A stretch of 64,000 bases of DNA from Ruminococcus sp. Phil11 (GCA_001940925.1 MSGZ01000025.1:1-64000), one strand, 5' to 3'; positions 33,655 to 42,483 are shown, counted from the first letter of the stretch. The notes: generated from the letters alone by a model not told the origin. A program made the numbers and translations.

Positions 33655-35151
33655 ATGAAACGATTACAGAAGCTTGCCGTGCTGTGCACAGCCTGTATGC
33701 TGCTGACGGGGACGGCGGTGCAGCCCTGCGGATCCGCAGCGGCGAAGGCTGCGGTCTGCGCGGGCGGCGAGGTTGTGGCAGACGGTATTGCCTATACGGT
33801 TTACAGAGATCATGCAGAGGTCAGCGGATATACGGGCGAAAGTGCGGCGGTCACGGTACCGGGCGTGATGCAGGGCGTGCCGGTCACGGCTGTCGCGGAC
33901 GGCGCATTTTCGGGGACGCTGGTGCGGCATGTCGAGCTGCCGGAATCAGTCGTCCGGATCGGCGCGGAGGCGTTTGCGGAATGCGAGCGGCTTGTCGTAT
34001 GCACGTTTCCGGAAGCACTGACGGAGATCGGCCGGGATGCGTTCCGCGGGACGTTCTGGCTGAATAAGCAGCGGAAGACCGGCGAGCCGGTAACGGCAGG
34101 CCATGTTCTGCTTGATGCGGCAAAATGCAGGGGCTTCATCCGGCTGCCGGATCATGTCAGGGAGATCGCGGCGTATGCATTCAGCGGCAATACGGAGCTG
34201 ACCGGCGTGCGGTTCCCTGACGGCCTGACGAAGATCGGCGAGGGTGCATTTTCCGGCTGTACGGCGTTAAGGAAGCTGGATATCCCGAAAAGCGTCGCAA
34301 AGATCCCTGCGGAGATGTGTGCGGGCTGCACGGCTTTGCAGTCGCTCACGCTGCCGGACGGGCTGGAGGAGATCGGCGCGGGCGCGTTCCGGGCATCCGG
34401 CCTGAATCATCTCACGCTGCCGGAGAGCATCACCGTCATTGCGCCGGAAACCTTTTCCGGCTGCGGGGAGCTGTACGGCATCTCCGGCGTGAATGTAAAA
34501 AGGGTCGGAGCACGCGCGTTTGCGGGGTGCAGTCTGTTTTATTCGGCAGACGGAATGCCGGAACTCGAGGAGATCGGCGAGGAGGCTTTTGCAGACTGTT
34601 CCGTGATGATGCATTATATCAGCGACTGGCATCTGCAGTACGTCGGGGCGGGGGCGTTCCGGAACTGTAAGTCAATGCTCAATGTCGTGCTGAGTGAGGC
34701 TGTCACGGAGATCGGCGATGAGGCATTTGCGGGCTGCACGAGCATCAATACCTTTGAGGTATACAGCGTACTTGCCCTGTTCGGGAAGAACGTGCTTCCG
34801 GATTCGCCGGAGCTGAGACTGTCTGCCTATGAGGGCACGACTGCCATGAAGTACGGGGAGGAAGCCGGCGTGCAGATCTTGTCTTTGGGGGAAATATACC
34901 GCGCGAAGCCCGGCGATGCAAACGGGGACACCGCCCTCTCCGTGGAAGATGCGCAGTTCGTCCTGAAGGTCTATACGGAGCGGTTCGCGGGCAGGGCGTA
35001 TTCCCTGCCGGATGCACTGGAAACGGCAGCGGATGTTGACGAGGACGGTGAGCTCACCGTGAAGGACGCGCAGTATATTCTTCGGTTTTATACGGAGACC
35101 GTTGTCGCGCGCAAGAATATCGGCTGGCAGGATATCCTGGATATGGAGTGA
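33655..35151 (+). CDS. Secreted LRR-dockerin protein 4 of the cluster
   Basis: The 498-residue protein has a signal peptide (about 1-35), a nearly continuous BspA-type LRR array (about 60-420) and a dockerin (GDANGDTALSVEDAQ and ADVDEDGELTVKDAQ). The first dockerin loop has lost one of the usual glycines (DTALS in place of DGxVS). It has no Thr-rich linker, unlike proteins 2 and 3. It has its own promoter. A short hairpin (gatattgc / gcaatatc) follows the stop codon but lacks a T-run. Confidence 0.85.
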   Translation: MKRLQKLAVLCTACMLLTGTAVQPCGSAAAKAAVCAGGEVVADGIAYTVYRDHAEVSGYTGESAAVTVPGVMQGVPVTAVADGAFSGTLVRHVELPESVVRIGAEAFAECERLVVCTFPEALTEIGRDAFRGTFWLNKQRKTGEPVTAGHVLLDAAKCRGFIRLPDHVREIAAYAFSGNTELTGVRFPDGLTKIGEGAFSGCTALRKLDIPKSVAKIPAEMCAGCTALQSLTLPDGLEEIGAGAFRASGLNHLTLPESITVIAPETFSGCGELYGISGVNVKRVGARAFAGCSLFYSADGMPELEEIGEEAFADCSVMMHYISDWHLQYVGAGAFRNCKSMLNVVLSEAVTEIGDEAFAGCTSINTFEVYSVLALFGKNVLPDSPELRLSAYEGTTAMKYGEEAGVQILSLGEIYRAKPGDANGDTALSVEDAQFVLKVYTERFAGRAYSLPDALETAADVDEDGELTVKDAQYILRFYTETVVARKNIGWQDILDME

Positions 35152-35253
35152 TATTGCTCTCTGCAATATCATGAAAAAGCGGCAGCGTTTTCGGAGTTGT
35201 GCTGTGTTTTGGCCGCCGAATTTGTGCACGCATACAATTTTAACTAAATTTCA

Positions 35254-35282
35254 TTGCGATTTTCTCCGAATTGATGTATAAT
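35254..35282 (+). promoter_or_regulatory. Promoter of LRR-dockerin gene 5
   Basis: TTGCGA (35254-35259) and TATAAT (35277-35282) have a 17-base spacer. Confidence 0.8.
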
Positions 35283-35331
35283 GTAAACAGCAGCGGGATT
35301 GGCTGCAAATGATACAGAAAGGGTGAGGGAA

Positions 35332-36558
35332 ATGAAATTCAGGAAACACATTGCAATTGCATCGGCGGCATGTATGCTGCTCGCAGGAGCAGCTTCACCG
35401 GCCTTTGTACTGCCCGTCTCCGCGGAGGAGACGCAGCAGCATCCGACAAGCGGCACCTACAAGAACATCACATGGAGCTTTGACGAGGCATCCAAAACGC
35501 TGACGGTCTCCGGCACCGGTGACACAGGTTCGTATTATAATACGGTCTCTCTGCTGTCAGTAGACGGTTGTCCGTGGGGCGCGTTCTGCAATGACATCGA
35601 AAAGATCGTTGTCTCGGAGGGCATCACGAAGATCGGCGTCGGGCTGTTCGCATTCCATTATTATGTGAAGAACGTGCAGCTGCCGGAAAGCCTGACCGCG
35701 ATCGGTGAGAGTGCGTTTGCGGAATGCTGCTGCCTGTCGGAGATCAATATTCCGGAAAGCGTGACGGAGTTCGGTGCCTCTGCGTTCTATGATACGGCAT
35801 GGCTGAATATCCGGCACAGTCAGAAACAGATGAGAGGAAATGATCATGATTGCTTCATTGCTGAAAACGGCGTGCTGATCGACGGCACACTGTACGGAAG
35901 CTACAGCAGAGCCCCCGGTAATCCGGCTGCCGCTTTATCTTCCGGCAAGCTGAAAGCGATCGGCGGCGGCGCGTTCCAGAGCGCGGAATATATCGGAGAT
36001 GTGGAAGTTCCTGATTCCTCCGGCATTGACCGCATCGGTGACTGGGCATTTGAGCGCAGCAGCATCACATCGCTGGCGCTTTCCAAAAACATCACGCGCA
36101 TCGGCGTGGATATCTGTTATTGCTGCCCGGATCTGGAAAAGGTCACGATCGAAAATCCGCTGCTGGAGATCCCGGCGGGCGCAACGACGTTCTGCAATAC
36201 CATTACGGGCGACAAGCTTTTCAACGGCACGATCTGCGGCTATACAGATTCCACCGCACAGGCTTACGCGGAGAAAAACGGCTACAAATTCGAGTCGATC
36301 GGCGATGCGCTGCCTGTGTTGCAGGGCGATTTTAACTATGATAAAACGGTCACGCTGGAGGATGCACAGGGCGTGCTGGAATATTACACCAAGACTTTCG
36401 CAGGCAAGGAGCCGCTGATCGCCGGTACGCAGAAGAAGTGTGCGGACGTCAACAGCGACGGCGCGGCAGACGTTATGGATGCACAGTATATCCTGAAATA
36501 CTACACCGAAAAGGACGTCGCCAAAAAGGCCGTCACATGGGAGGAGATCCTCAAATAA
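35332..36558 (+). CDS. Secreted LRR-dockerin protein 5 of the cluster
   Basis: The 408-residue protein is the smallest of the set. It has a signal peptide (to about 32), a KNITWSFDEASKTLTVSGTG beta start, an LRR block to about 330, and a dockerin whose first loop reads GDFNYDKTVTLEDAQ, with Tyr-Asp-Lys where Gly-Asp-Gly is usual. The second half, ADVNSDGAADVMDAQ, is closer to consensus. The first calcium loop may bind weakly. ATG 35332 is chosen for the AAAGGGTGAGGGA ribosome site; a TTG at 35299 is in frame. It has its own promoter and terminator. Confidence 0.85.
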   Translation: MKFRKHIAIASAACMLLAGAASPAFVLPVSAEETQQHPTSGTYKNITWSFDEASKTLTVSGTGDTGSYYNTVSLLSVDGCPWGAFCNDIEKIVVSEGITKIGVGLFAFHYYVKNVQLPESLTAIGESAFAECCCLSEINIPESVTEFGASAFYDTAWLNIRHSQKQMRGNDHDCFIAENGVLIDGTLYGSYSRAPGNPAAALSSGKLKAIGGGAFQSAEYIGDVEVPDSSGIDRIGDWAFERSSITSLALSKNITRIGVDICYCCPDLEKVTIENPLLEIPAGATTFCNTITGDKLFNGTICGYTDSTAQAYAEKNGYKFESIGDALPVLQGDFNYDKTVTLEDAQGVLEYYTKTFAGKEPLIAGTQKKCADVNSDGAADVMDAQYILKYYTEKDVAKKAVTWEEILK

Positions 36559-36577
36559 ACCGCATTCGGCAGAACAG

Positions 36578-36613
36578 GTGCTGCACCGCTTCAGAACGGT
36601 GCAGCACTTTTTT
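36578..36613 (+). terminator. Terminator of the LRR-dockerin cluster
   Basis: The stem gtgctgcaccg / cggtgcagcac is followed by six T residues. Confidence 0.85.
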
Positions 36614-36656
36614 GCTTCTGTGAAAAAAACAAAAGAATTTTTATCATCTTCGCCCA

Positions 36657-36685
36657 TTGTTTTTTTCTGGAATATATGTTATAAT
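36657..36685 (+). promoter_or_regulatory. Promoter of the NuoE/NuoF-like operon
   Basis: TTGTTT (36657-36662) and TATAAT (36680-36685) have a 17-base spacer. The leader is about 120 bases and contains a ccgccc..gggcgg hairpin. No Rex-type site was evident. Confidence 0.7.
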
Positions 36686-36810
36686 AACAGTGTATACATT
36701 GATTCTGTCCGAAATTCTGTCGATTTTTCCGTATCCGGAACAGAAATCTTTTGACATCCGCCCCCGGGCGGCGCACGGTATCAGGCAGCCGTGCGGGAAG
36801 GAGACTCAAC

Positions 36811-37308
36811 ATGCAATGTGAATGTACGAAGCAGAAAAGCGACCTCTCACTGCTGGAGCCCGTGCTCGCGGAATACGCGGCGGTGCCCGGCAGCCTCATT
36901 ACGATTCTGCAGCACGCGCAGGAGATCTACGGCTATCTGCCGACGGATGTGCTTTACCGCATCGCGGAATGCACCGGCAATTCTCCGGCAAGGGTGCTGG
37001 GCGTTGCGACCTTTTATACACAGTTCCGGTTTCAGCCGGTCGGCAAATATCTGATCATGCTCTGTGACGGCACGGCCTGTCATGTCAACGGCAGCGCGCG
37101 GATCGCGGCAGCGGTGCAGGAATACCTGCATGTGGAAAACGGCGGCACCACGGCGGACGGCCTGTTCTCGTTCAGCATCGTCGCATGTCTTGGCTGCTGC
37201 TCGCTGTCGCCGGTCATGATGATCAACGGTGATACATACGGCTCCCTGACGCCGGAGCAGGTGCTCGAAATTCTAAAGGATATTCAGGCAAAGGAGGCGG
37301 CGGAATGA
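36811..37308 (+). CDS. NuoE / HydC-like [2Fe-2S] subunit
   Basis: The 165-residue thioredoxin-like ferredoxin has the four cluster cysteines in LCDGTACH and ACLGCCSL. It is the small subunit of electron-bifurcating NADH enzymes (hydrogenase HydC, NuoE, NfnABC-like). It passes electrons between the FMN subunit and other clusters. A short Cys-containing N-terminal extension (MQCECTKQK) precedes the domain. AAGGAGA precedes the ATG. It is first in a three- or four-gene operon and overlaps the next gene by four bases. Confidence 0.88.
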   Translation: MQCECTKQKSDLSLLEPVLAEYAAVPGSLITILQHAQEIYGYLPTDVLYRIAECTGNSPARVLGVATFYTQFRFQPVGKYLIMLCDGTACHVNGSARIAAAVQEYLHVENGGTTADGLFSFSIVACLGCCSLSPVMMINGDTYGSLTPEQVLEILKDIQAKEAAE

Positions 37309-39062
37309 GTATCAGGCTTGCTGTCGGGCAGGGTAGCTGCGGCATCGCGGCAGGCGCGCAGAAGGTCGCAAATGCGCTGCGTCCGCTGCTTGCAGGCTCG
37401 GAAGTGCAGCTCGGCACGGTCGGATGCATCGGCATGTGCTGGCTGGAACCGATCGTCGATCTTTACGAAAACGATACATTGAAGGCGCGTCTGGTCAGAG
37501 TGCAGCCCCACCATGCGGAGGCGATCGCGGAAGCTGCAAAGACCGGCGACCTCTCCGGCATAGCGGAGCTGGTGATCCGGCCGGAGGACAGTGCCTTTCT
37601 GGAACAGCAGACCCGCATCGCGCTCCGGAACTGCGGCATTATTGATCCGGAGTCCCTTGAAAGCGCAAAGGCTGCGGGCGCATATTCGGCACTCGGCAAA
37701 ATTCTCACCACCGGCATGACCCCGGAGGATGTGATCGAAGTCATCAAGGTCTCCGGCCTTGCAGGACGCGGCGGCGCAGGATTCCCGACATGGTTCAAGT
37801 GGAACGCGGCGCGGCAGTCTGAGGGGGACGAAAAATATCTGATCTGCAATGCGGACGAGGGCGACCCCGGCGCATTCATGGACAGAGCAGTCATCGAATC
37901 CGACCCGCATACGCTGATTGAAGGTATGCTGATCGGTGCGTATGCGATCGGTGCAAAGGAAGCAATTGTCTATGTCCGTGCGGAATATCCGCTGGCGATC
38001 CGCCGTCTGGAAAACGCGATCTGTGACGCACGGGAAGCGGGATATATCGGCAAAAACATCATGGGCACGGATTTTTCCTGTGAATTCCGCATCAAGGCGG
38101 GTGCGGGTGCGTTCGTCTGCGGCGAGGAGACCGCACTGATCGAATCGCTGGAAGGCCAGCGCGGGATGCCGCGGCTGAAACCGCCGTTCCCGGCGCAGTC
38201 CGGCTACTGGAACAAGCCGTCGAACATCAACAATGTCGAGACCTTTGCGAATGTCGCATGGATCATCAGCAACGGCGGCGAGGCGTTCGCGGCCATGGGC
38301 ACAGAGGATTCCAAGGGCACGAAGGTCTTTGCTCTGACCGGCAAGATCCGCCGCGGCGGTCTGGTCGAGATCCCGATGGGCATGACGCTCCGGCAGGTGA
38401 TCTTCGAGATCGGCGGCGGCATCCGCGACGGCGGCACGTTCAAGGCCGTGCAGATGGGCGGGCCTTCGGGCGGCTGCATCCCGGCATCGCTGCTGGATAC
38501 GGTCATCGACTACAAAAAGCTGGCTGCGACCGGTGCGATCATGGGCTCCGGCGGCATGGTCGTCATGGACGATTCGACCTGTATGGTCAGCATGGCAAAA
38601 TTCTTCCTTGATTTCACGGCGAAGGAATCCTGCGGAAAATGCGTGCACTGCCGCATCGGCACCAAGCGGCTGCAGGAGATCCTGACGCGCATCACGGAGG
38701 GCGAAGGGCAGGAAGGCGACATCGAGCTCATGGAGGAGCTCTGCAATGCGGTGCGCGACGGCGCGCTCTGCGGCCTCGGCCAGACGGCGCCGAATCCGGT
38801 GCTGTCAACGCTGCGGTATTTCCGTGACGAGTTCGAGGCGCATATCCGGGATAAGCGATGTCCGGCGCATACCTGCACGGCACTGCTGCATGTCTCGATC
38901 GACGCGGAGAAGTGCCGCGGCTGTACGGCCTGTGCACGGAACTGCCCGGTCTATGCGATCTCCGGCGCGGTAAAGGAGCCGCACGAGATCAACGCAGATG
39001 CGTGTATTCGCTGCGGAAGATGCAAGGCAGTCTGCAAATTCGGAGCCGTCATGATCGAATGA
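37305..39062 (+). CDS. NuoF / HydB-like NADH-binding flavoprotein subunit
   Basis: The 585-residue protein has an N-terminal thioredoxin-like [2Fe-2S] domain, then the NADH/FMN domain (GRGGAGFPTWFKW and the CNADEGDPGAF motif), an SLBB domain, the NuoF [4Fe-4S] motif ESCGKCVHCRIGT, and a C-terminal two-cluster ferredoxin (CRGCTACARNCP, CIRCGRCKAVC). In this architecture NADH electrons are split or combined with ferredoxin. Only three cysteines (12, 41, 45) are seen in the N-terminal domain where four are expected, so that cluster may be missing or unusual. It is translationally coupled to the NuoE-like gene. Confidence 0.88.
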   Translation: MSIRLAVGQGSCGIAAGAQKVANALRPLLAGSEVQLGTVGCIGMCWLEPIVDLYENDTLKARLVRVQPHHAEAIAEAAKTGDLSGIAELVIRPEDSAFLEQQTRIALRNCGIIDPESLESAKAAGAYSALGKILTTGMTPEDVIEVIKVSGLAGRGGAGFPTWFKWNAARQSEGDEKYLICNADEGDPGAFMDRAVIESDPHTLIEGMLIGAYAIGAKEAIVYVRAEYPLAIRRLENAICDAREAGYIGKNIMGTDFSCEFRIKAGAGAFVCGEETALIESLEGQRGMPRLKPPFPAQSGYWNKPSNINNVETFANVAWIISNGGEAFAAMGTEDSKGTKVFALTGKIRRGGLVEIPMGMTLRQVIFEIGGGIRDGGTFKAVQMGGPSGGCIPASLLDTVIDYKKLAATGAIMGSGGMVVMDDSTCMVSMAKFFLDFTAKESCGKCVHCRIGTKRLQEILTRITEGEGQEGDIELMEELCNAVRDGALCGLGQTAPNPVLSTLRYFRDEFEAHIRDKRCPAHTCTALLHVSIDAEKCRGCTACARNCPVYAISGAVKEPHEINADACIRCGRCKAVCKFGAVMIE

Positions 39063-39185
39063 CCGGATGGAGACGGTCATTCGGTTCTCATGCGCGCTGA
39101 ACGGGTGGAGACGTTCAGGGCAGCAGACGGCGGTTCAAAGGCTGCGCTCAGCGGCCCTCATTTCTGAGCACATTTTGTAAGGATA

Positions 39186-41264
39186 ATGCGAGGCTATGGA
39201 ATCACCATGAATCAAATACATTTTACGATCAACGGCTTGCCCTGCGTCTGCAAGGCGGGTGCTTCGATCCTGCAGGCTGCAAAGCTGAACGGCATCGAGA
39301 TCCCGAACCTCTGCAATGACGAGAGCGTGCGCGTTTACGGCGCGTGCGGTCTCTGCGCGGTCGAGGTGCTTGACGACGGCAGGGGAAAGCCTGTCCCGAA
39401 GCTGCTGCGCGCCTGCTCCGCGAAGGTCATGGAGGGCTACGTCATCCGCTTTGATACGGAGCGCGTGAACCGTTCGCGGAAGATTGCGCTGGAGCTGCTG
39501 ATGAGCGACCACACCGGCGACTGCCGCGGGCCTTGTCAGCTGAACTGTCCGGCAGGCACGGACTGTCAGGGCTATGTGAAAAAGATAGCCGGCGGAGATT
39601 TCCGCGGCGCGGTCGGGATCATCAAGGAAAAGATCCCGCTGCCGGCGTCGATCGGCAGAGTATGTCCGCATCCCTGTGAGCAGAACTGCCGCAGAGGTCT
39701 GGTCGAGCAGCCGCTTTCGATCGCGTTCCTGAAGGCCCATGCGGCCGACCGCGATCTGGCAGGGGAGACCTACCGTCCCGAACCGGCGGCAGAGACCGGC
39801 AAAACGGTCGCAGTTGTCGGCGGCGGTCCTGCGGGTCTGACCGCGGCGTATTATCTGCGGCTGAAAGGTCACAGCGTCACGGTCTATGACGCGGCGGCCA
39901 AAATGGGCGGAATGCTGCGCTACGGCATACCGGCGTACCGTCTGCCGAAGGATGTGCTGGACCGCGAGATCGCGGAGATCGCGCGGCTCGGCGTCAGCAT
40001 GAAGAACAATGTCCGCATCGGCAGAGATCTCACGCTGGAGCAGCTCCGTCAGGAGAGCGATGCGGTGATCCTTGCGGCGGGCGCGTGGAGCAGTATGCAG
40101 ATGCGCGTGCCGGGCGAAGATCTGGACGGCGTTACGGGCGGCATCCAGTTCCTGCATGATATCAGCTCCGGCGAGGGTGAAATTCCCGATCTGACCGGCA
40201 AAAATGTCGCGGTCTGCGGCGGCGGCAATACCGCAATGGATGCCTGCCGCACGGCGATCCGCTGCGGCGCGGAGACGGTGTATGTCATCTACCGCAGAAC
40301 GCGCAGCGAGATGCCCGCGGAGGAGATCGAGATCGAGGAGTCGGCCGAGGAGGGCGTGACCTATAAGTTCCTGACGAATCCCGCGGAGATCATCGGTGAA
40401 AACGGGCATGTGAAGCAGATCAGGCTTCAGATCATGGAGCTCGGCGAGCCGGACGCATCCGGACGGCGGTCGCCGGTACCGGTCGCGGGTTCTTTCGAGA
40501 CGCTGGACGTCGATCTGGTCATCATGGCGATCGGGCAGAAGCCTGACACCGCGGGCCTGGACGGCGTCACGCTGACGAAAAAAGGCACTGTTGAAGCGGA
40601 TGCCGCGACGTATCAGACGAATCTGCCGGATGTGTATGCGGTAGGTGACCTGACGAACCGCGGCGCGTCCATTGCGATTGAGGCGATCGGCGAGGCCGGA
40701 CGCTGTGCGGCGGTCGTTGATTCCGCGCTGCGCGGGGAAATGAAGCCGTATTCTGCGCCGTATTATTCGCAGAAAACCGTCACGGCAGAGGAGCTTGCCG
40801 GCCGGGAAAAGCAGCCGCGCTGTCAGATGCCGGTGCGTCCGGCGGCAGAGCGCGCAAAGGATTTCGCGCCGGTCAATCTGGGGCTTTCCGATGAAACGGC
40901 CGTGCAGGAGGCAAAGCGATGTCTCGAATGCGGCTGCCATGATTATGCGGAATGCAAACTGATCCGCTATGCACAGCAGCAGGAGATTCATCCGGAGCGG
41001 CTGCGCGGCGTGAAGCATACGCCCGGGCAGGAGCGCAGGCTCGTCTGCATCGAGCGCGACAACGGAAAATGTATTCTCTGCGGCCTCTGCGTCCGCATCT
41101 GCGACGAGGTCGCAAAGCAGGGAATCCTCGGTCTGGTCGGCAGAGGCTTCCCGACAGCGGTAAAACCGGAATTTCAGGATCCTGCGGCTGTTGCGATCTG
41201 CAGATCCTGCAAAAAATGTGCGCTGGCATGTCCGACCGGTGCACTCAAAATCATTGAGGATTGA
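39186..41264 (+). CDS. NfnB/GltD-like FAD oxidoreductase fused to ferredoxin domains (StnC-like)
   Basis: The 692-residue protein joins an N-terminal plant-type [2Fe-2S] domain as in NuoG (CNDES..YGACGLCAVE, LLRAC), a [4Fe-4S] GltD-type region (CRGPCQLNCP, CPHPCEQNC), FAD (VVGGGPAGLTAAYYL) and NAD(P) (VCGGGNTAMDACR) sites and a C-terminal two-cluster ferredoxin (CILCGLCVRIC, CRSCKKCALACP). It has no H-cluster motif, so it is not a hydrogenase. With the NuoE- and NuoF-like subunits it matches the Sporomusa-type transhydrogenase (Stn) layout, which couples NADH, ferredoxin and NADP. ATG 39207 (MNQIHF) is the conserved alternative start. A 123-base gap precedes it. Confidence 0.82.
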   Translation: MRGYGITMNQIHFTINGLPCVCKAGASILQAAKLNGIEIPNLCNDESVRVYGACGLCAVEVLDDGRGKPVPKLLRACSAKVMEGYVIRFDTERVNRSRKIALELLMSDHTGDCRGPCQLNCPAGTDCQGYVKKIAGGDFRGAVGIIKEKIPLPASIGRVCPHPCEQNCRRGLVEQPLSIAFLKAHAADRDLAGETYRPEPAAETGKTVAVVGGGPAGLTAAYYLRLKGHSVTVYDAAAKMGGMLRYGIPAYRLPKDVLDREIAEIARLGVSMKNNVRIGRDLTLEQLRQESDAVILAAGAWSSMQMRVPGEDLDGVTGGIQFLHDISSGEGEIPDLTGKNVAVCGGGNTAMDACRTAIRCGAETVYVIYRRTRSEMPAEEIEIEESAEEGVTYKFLTNPAEIIGENGHVKQIRLQIMELGEPDASGRRSPVPVAGSFETLDVDLVIMAIGQKPDTAGLDGVTLTKKGTVEADAATYQTNLPDVYAVGDLTNRGASIAIEAIGEAGRCAAVVDSALRGEMKPYSAPYYSQKTVTAEELAGREKQPRCQMPVRPAAERAKDFAPVNLGLSDETAVQEAKRCLECGCHDYAECKLIRYAQQQEIHPERLRGVKHTPGQERRLVCIERDNGKCILCGLCVRICDEVAKQGILGLVGRGFPTAVKPEFQDPAAVAICRSCKKCALACPTGALKIIED

Positions 41265-41273
41265 GGTGATCCC

Positions 41274-41810
41274 ATGGACGCGATTTTTCAGAGAAAAAGC
41301 TATCGCGGTGCCTATCTGCCGGATCCTGTCCCGCGGGCGGATCTGACCACTTTGCTGGAAGCCGGGCTTTCGGCGCCGTCGGGCTGCAACAAGCAGACGA
41401 CCTCGCTGATCGCCGTGGACGATCCGGCGCTGCTCCGGGAGATCTTTGCGATCATGGATCTGCCGGACTGCAAGTCTGCGCCGGCGGTGATCTGCGTGCT
41501 GTCCAAGCATATTGCGGCCTACCGCGACGGCTGGGGCAAGGAACGCTGCTACAGCGTACAGGATTATGCGGCGGCGATCGAGAACATTCTGCTGGAGGCG
41601 GTGCAGCTCGGCTATCAGAGCTGCTGGATCGAAGGCCATGTGACCGATGCCGACGAGCAGGGCAAGCGCATCGCGGAGATGCTGGCTGTGCCGGAGTATT
41701 ATGAGCTGGTCGCCGTGCTGCCGATCGGCAAGGCCGCGGAGCCTCTGCAGTCCGTGCAGAAGCGTCCCTTTTCCGAGCGTGCATGGTTCAACCGCTTCGG
41801 CCAGGAGTGA
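41274..41810 (+). CDS. Nitroreductase family protein
   Basis: The 178-residue FMN-dependent protein begins IFQRKSYRGAY, has AGLSAPSGCNKQT near the FMN site, and YAAAIENILLEAVQLGYQSC in the dimer helix, followed by the usual LPIGKAAE loop. It is short for the family but complete. Nitroreductase-fold enzymes use NAD(P)H to reduce flavin substrates; the natural substrate is unknown. It lies nine bases after the NfnB-like gene, so it is in the same operon and may draw on the same redox pool. Confidence 0.85.
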   Translation: MDAIFQRKSYRGAYLPDPVPRADLTTLLEAGLSAPSGCNKQTTSLIAVDDPALLREIFAIMDLPDCKSAPAVICVLSKHIAAYRDGWGKERCYSVQDYAAAIENILLEAVQLGYQSCWIEGHVTDADEQGKRIAEMLAVPEYYELVAVLPIGKAAEPLQSVQKRPFSERAWFNRFGQE

Positions 41811-41811
41811 G

Positions 41812-41885
41812 GTATCGCTTCGCGATGATCTGAAATGGGGCTCCGCCCCAAACCCCGCTGGGGGCATTGCCCCCAGACCCCATTA
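41812..41885 (+). repeat. CCCC/GGGG-rich intergenic module (copy 3)
   Basis: It contains ggtatcgcttcgcgatgatc, ggggctccgccccaaacccc and gggggcattgcccccagacc. It is the reverse complement, with small changes, of 2773-2852. Confidence 0.65.
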
Positions 41886-41897
41886 TGTGTGACGAAT

Positions 41898-41931
41898 TGG
41901 GTGCTGATGTAACAGTCGGCACCCATTTTTT
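41898..41931 (+). terminator. Terminator of the redox operon
   Basis: The stem tgggtgctg / cggcaccca with a short loop is followed by six T residues. It lies between repeat modules. Confidence 0.65.
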
Positions 41932-41935
41932 ATCC

Positions 41936-42055
41936 GGTCGGCAGTGCCGACAGCCATTTCCCTCCGGGGCGGTGAGCGGACTTCTCCCAACATTCGCAGC
42001 ACACGCCGCGAAGCGGTTTCTGATAGGTCATTTCTCCCAATGCTGAAGCCCGCCG
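41936..42055 (-). repeat. Interspersed composite repeat, copy D
   Basis: On the minus strand it reads GGCGGGCTTCAGCATTGGGA, ACCGCTTCGCGGCGTGTGC, ATGTTGGGAGAAGTCCGC and CCCCGGAGGGAAA, then a gtcggcac/tgccgac hairpin. The order is identical to copies A-C. Confidence 0.7.
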
Positions 42056-42077
42056 GATATTTGCATGAAAAGCAAAA

Positions 42078-42110
42078 AAAGGACGCTGATGCTGCATCGG
42101 CGTCCTTTTG
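42078..42110 (+). terminator. Terminator hairpin beside repeat copy D
   Basis: The stem aaaggacgctgatg pairs with catcggcgtccttt, with T residues after. A very similar hairpin (2731-2764) adjoins copy A at the same relative place. Confidence 0.65.
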
Positions 42111-42338
42111 GTATTGTTTCAGTGGATAACGATTCGTGAAGCTGTCCTGGAGATGTCCGCGTATCAGCACAGGGAGCCCATTCGGGAGGTGCCCCCATTC
42201 CCGGCACAGGAACCGAACAGATCCAAAAAACGAAATCATCCGCAGCATCCTGCTCCCAGTTGCCTTATGCAAACCGCACAAAGTCTATGAGAGCCCCGTT
42301 CCGCGTTTTGTCGTTCTGTCAAATCTCAAAAATCTGTC

Positions 42339-42367
42339 TTGACAAATCCTGCTTCTTCCGCTATAAT
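42339..42367 (+). promoter_or_regulatory. Promoter of feoAB
   Basis: TTGACA (42339-42344) and TATAAT (42362-42367) have a 17-base spacer. Palindromic box 1 begins nine bases downstream of the -10 element. Confidence 0.9.
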
Positions 42368-42375
42368 AAATACAG

Positions 42376-42395
42376 AGGTTAGATGAACCTAACCT
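42376..42395. promoter_or_regulatory. DtxR/IdeR-type operator, box 1
   Basis: AGGTTAG-N6-CTAACCT is a perfect 7-base inverted repeat that resembles the TTAGGTTAGNCTAACCTAA consensus of iron regulators of the DtxR family. It covers the transcription start region of feoAB. Confidence 0.75.
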
Positions 42396-42439
42396 CTCGG
42401 ATAAGGCCGGCGTGCGACCGGCCTTGCTTTATGGAATAA

Positions 42440-42459
42440 AAGTTAGCTAAACCTAACCT
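42440..42459. promoter_or_regulatory. DtxR/IdeR-type operator, box 2
   Basis: AAGTTAG-N6-CTAACCT has the same spacing as box 1 and one mismatch in the left arm. A strong hairpin (aaggccgg / ccggcctt) lies between the two boxes in the leader. Confidence 0.7.
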
Positions 42460-42483
42460 ATCGGAGATTTGCGGAGGGTGCAT

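Noticed and set aside
36811..41264. Electron-bifurcating [FeFe] hydrogenase
   Set aside because: The NuoE- and NuoF-like subunits fit, but the third subunit has no H-cluster motifs and is of the NfnB/GltD type.
39135..41867. 910-codon open frame on the minus strand
   Set aside because: It is the antisense shadow of the NfnB-like and nitroreductase genes; the plus-strand proteins have clear cofactor motifs.
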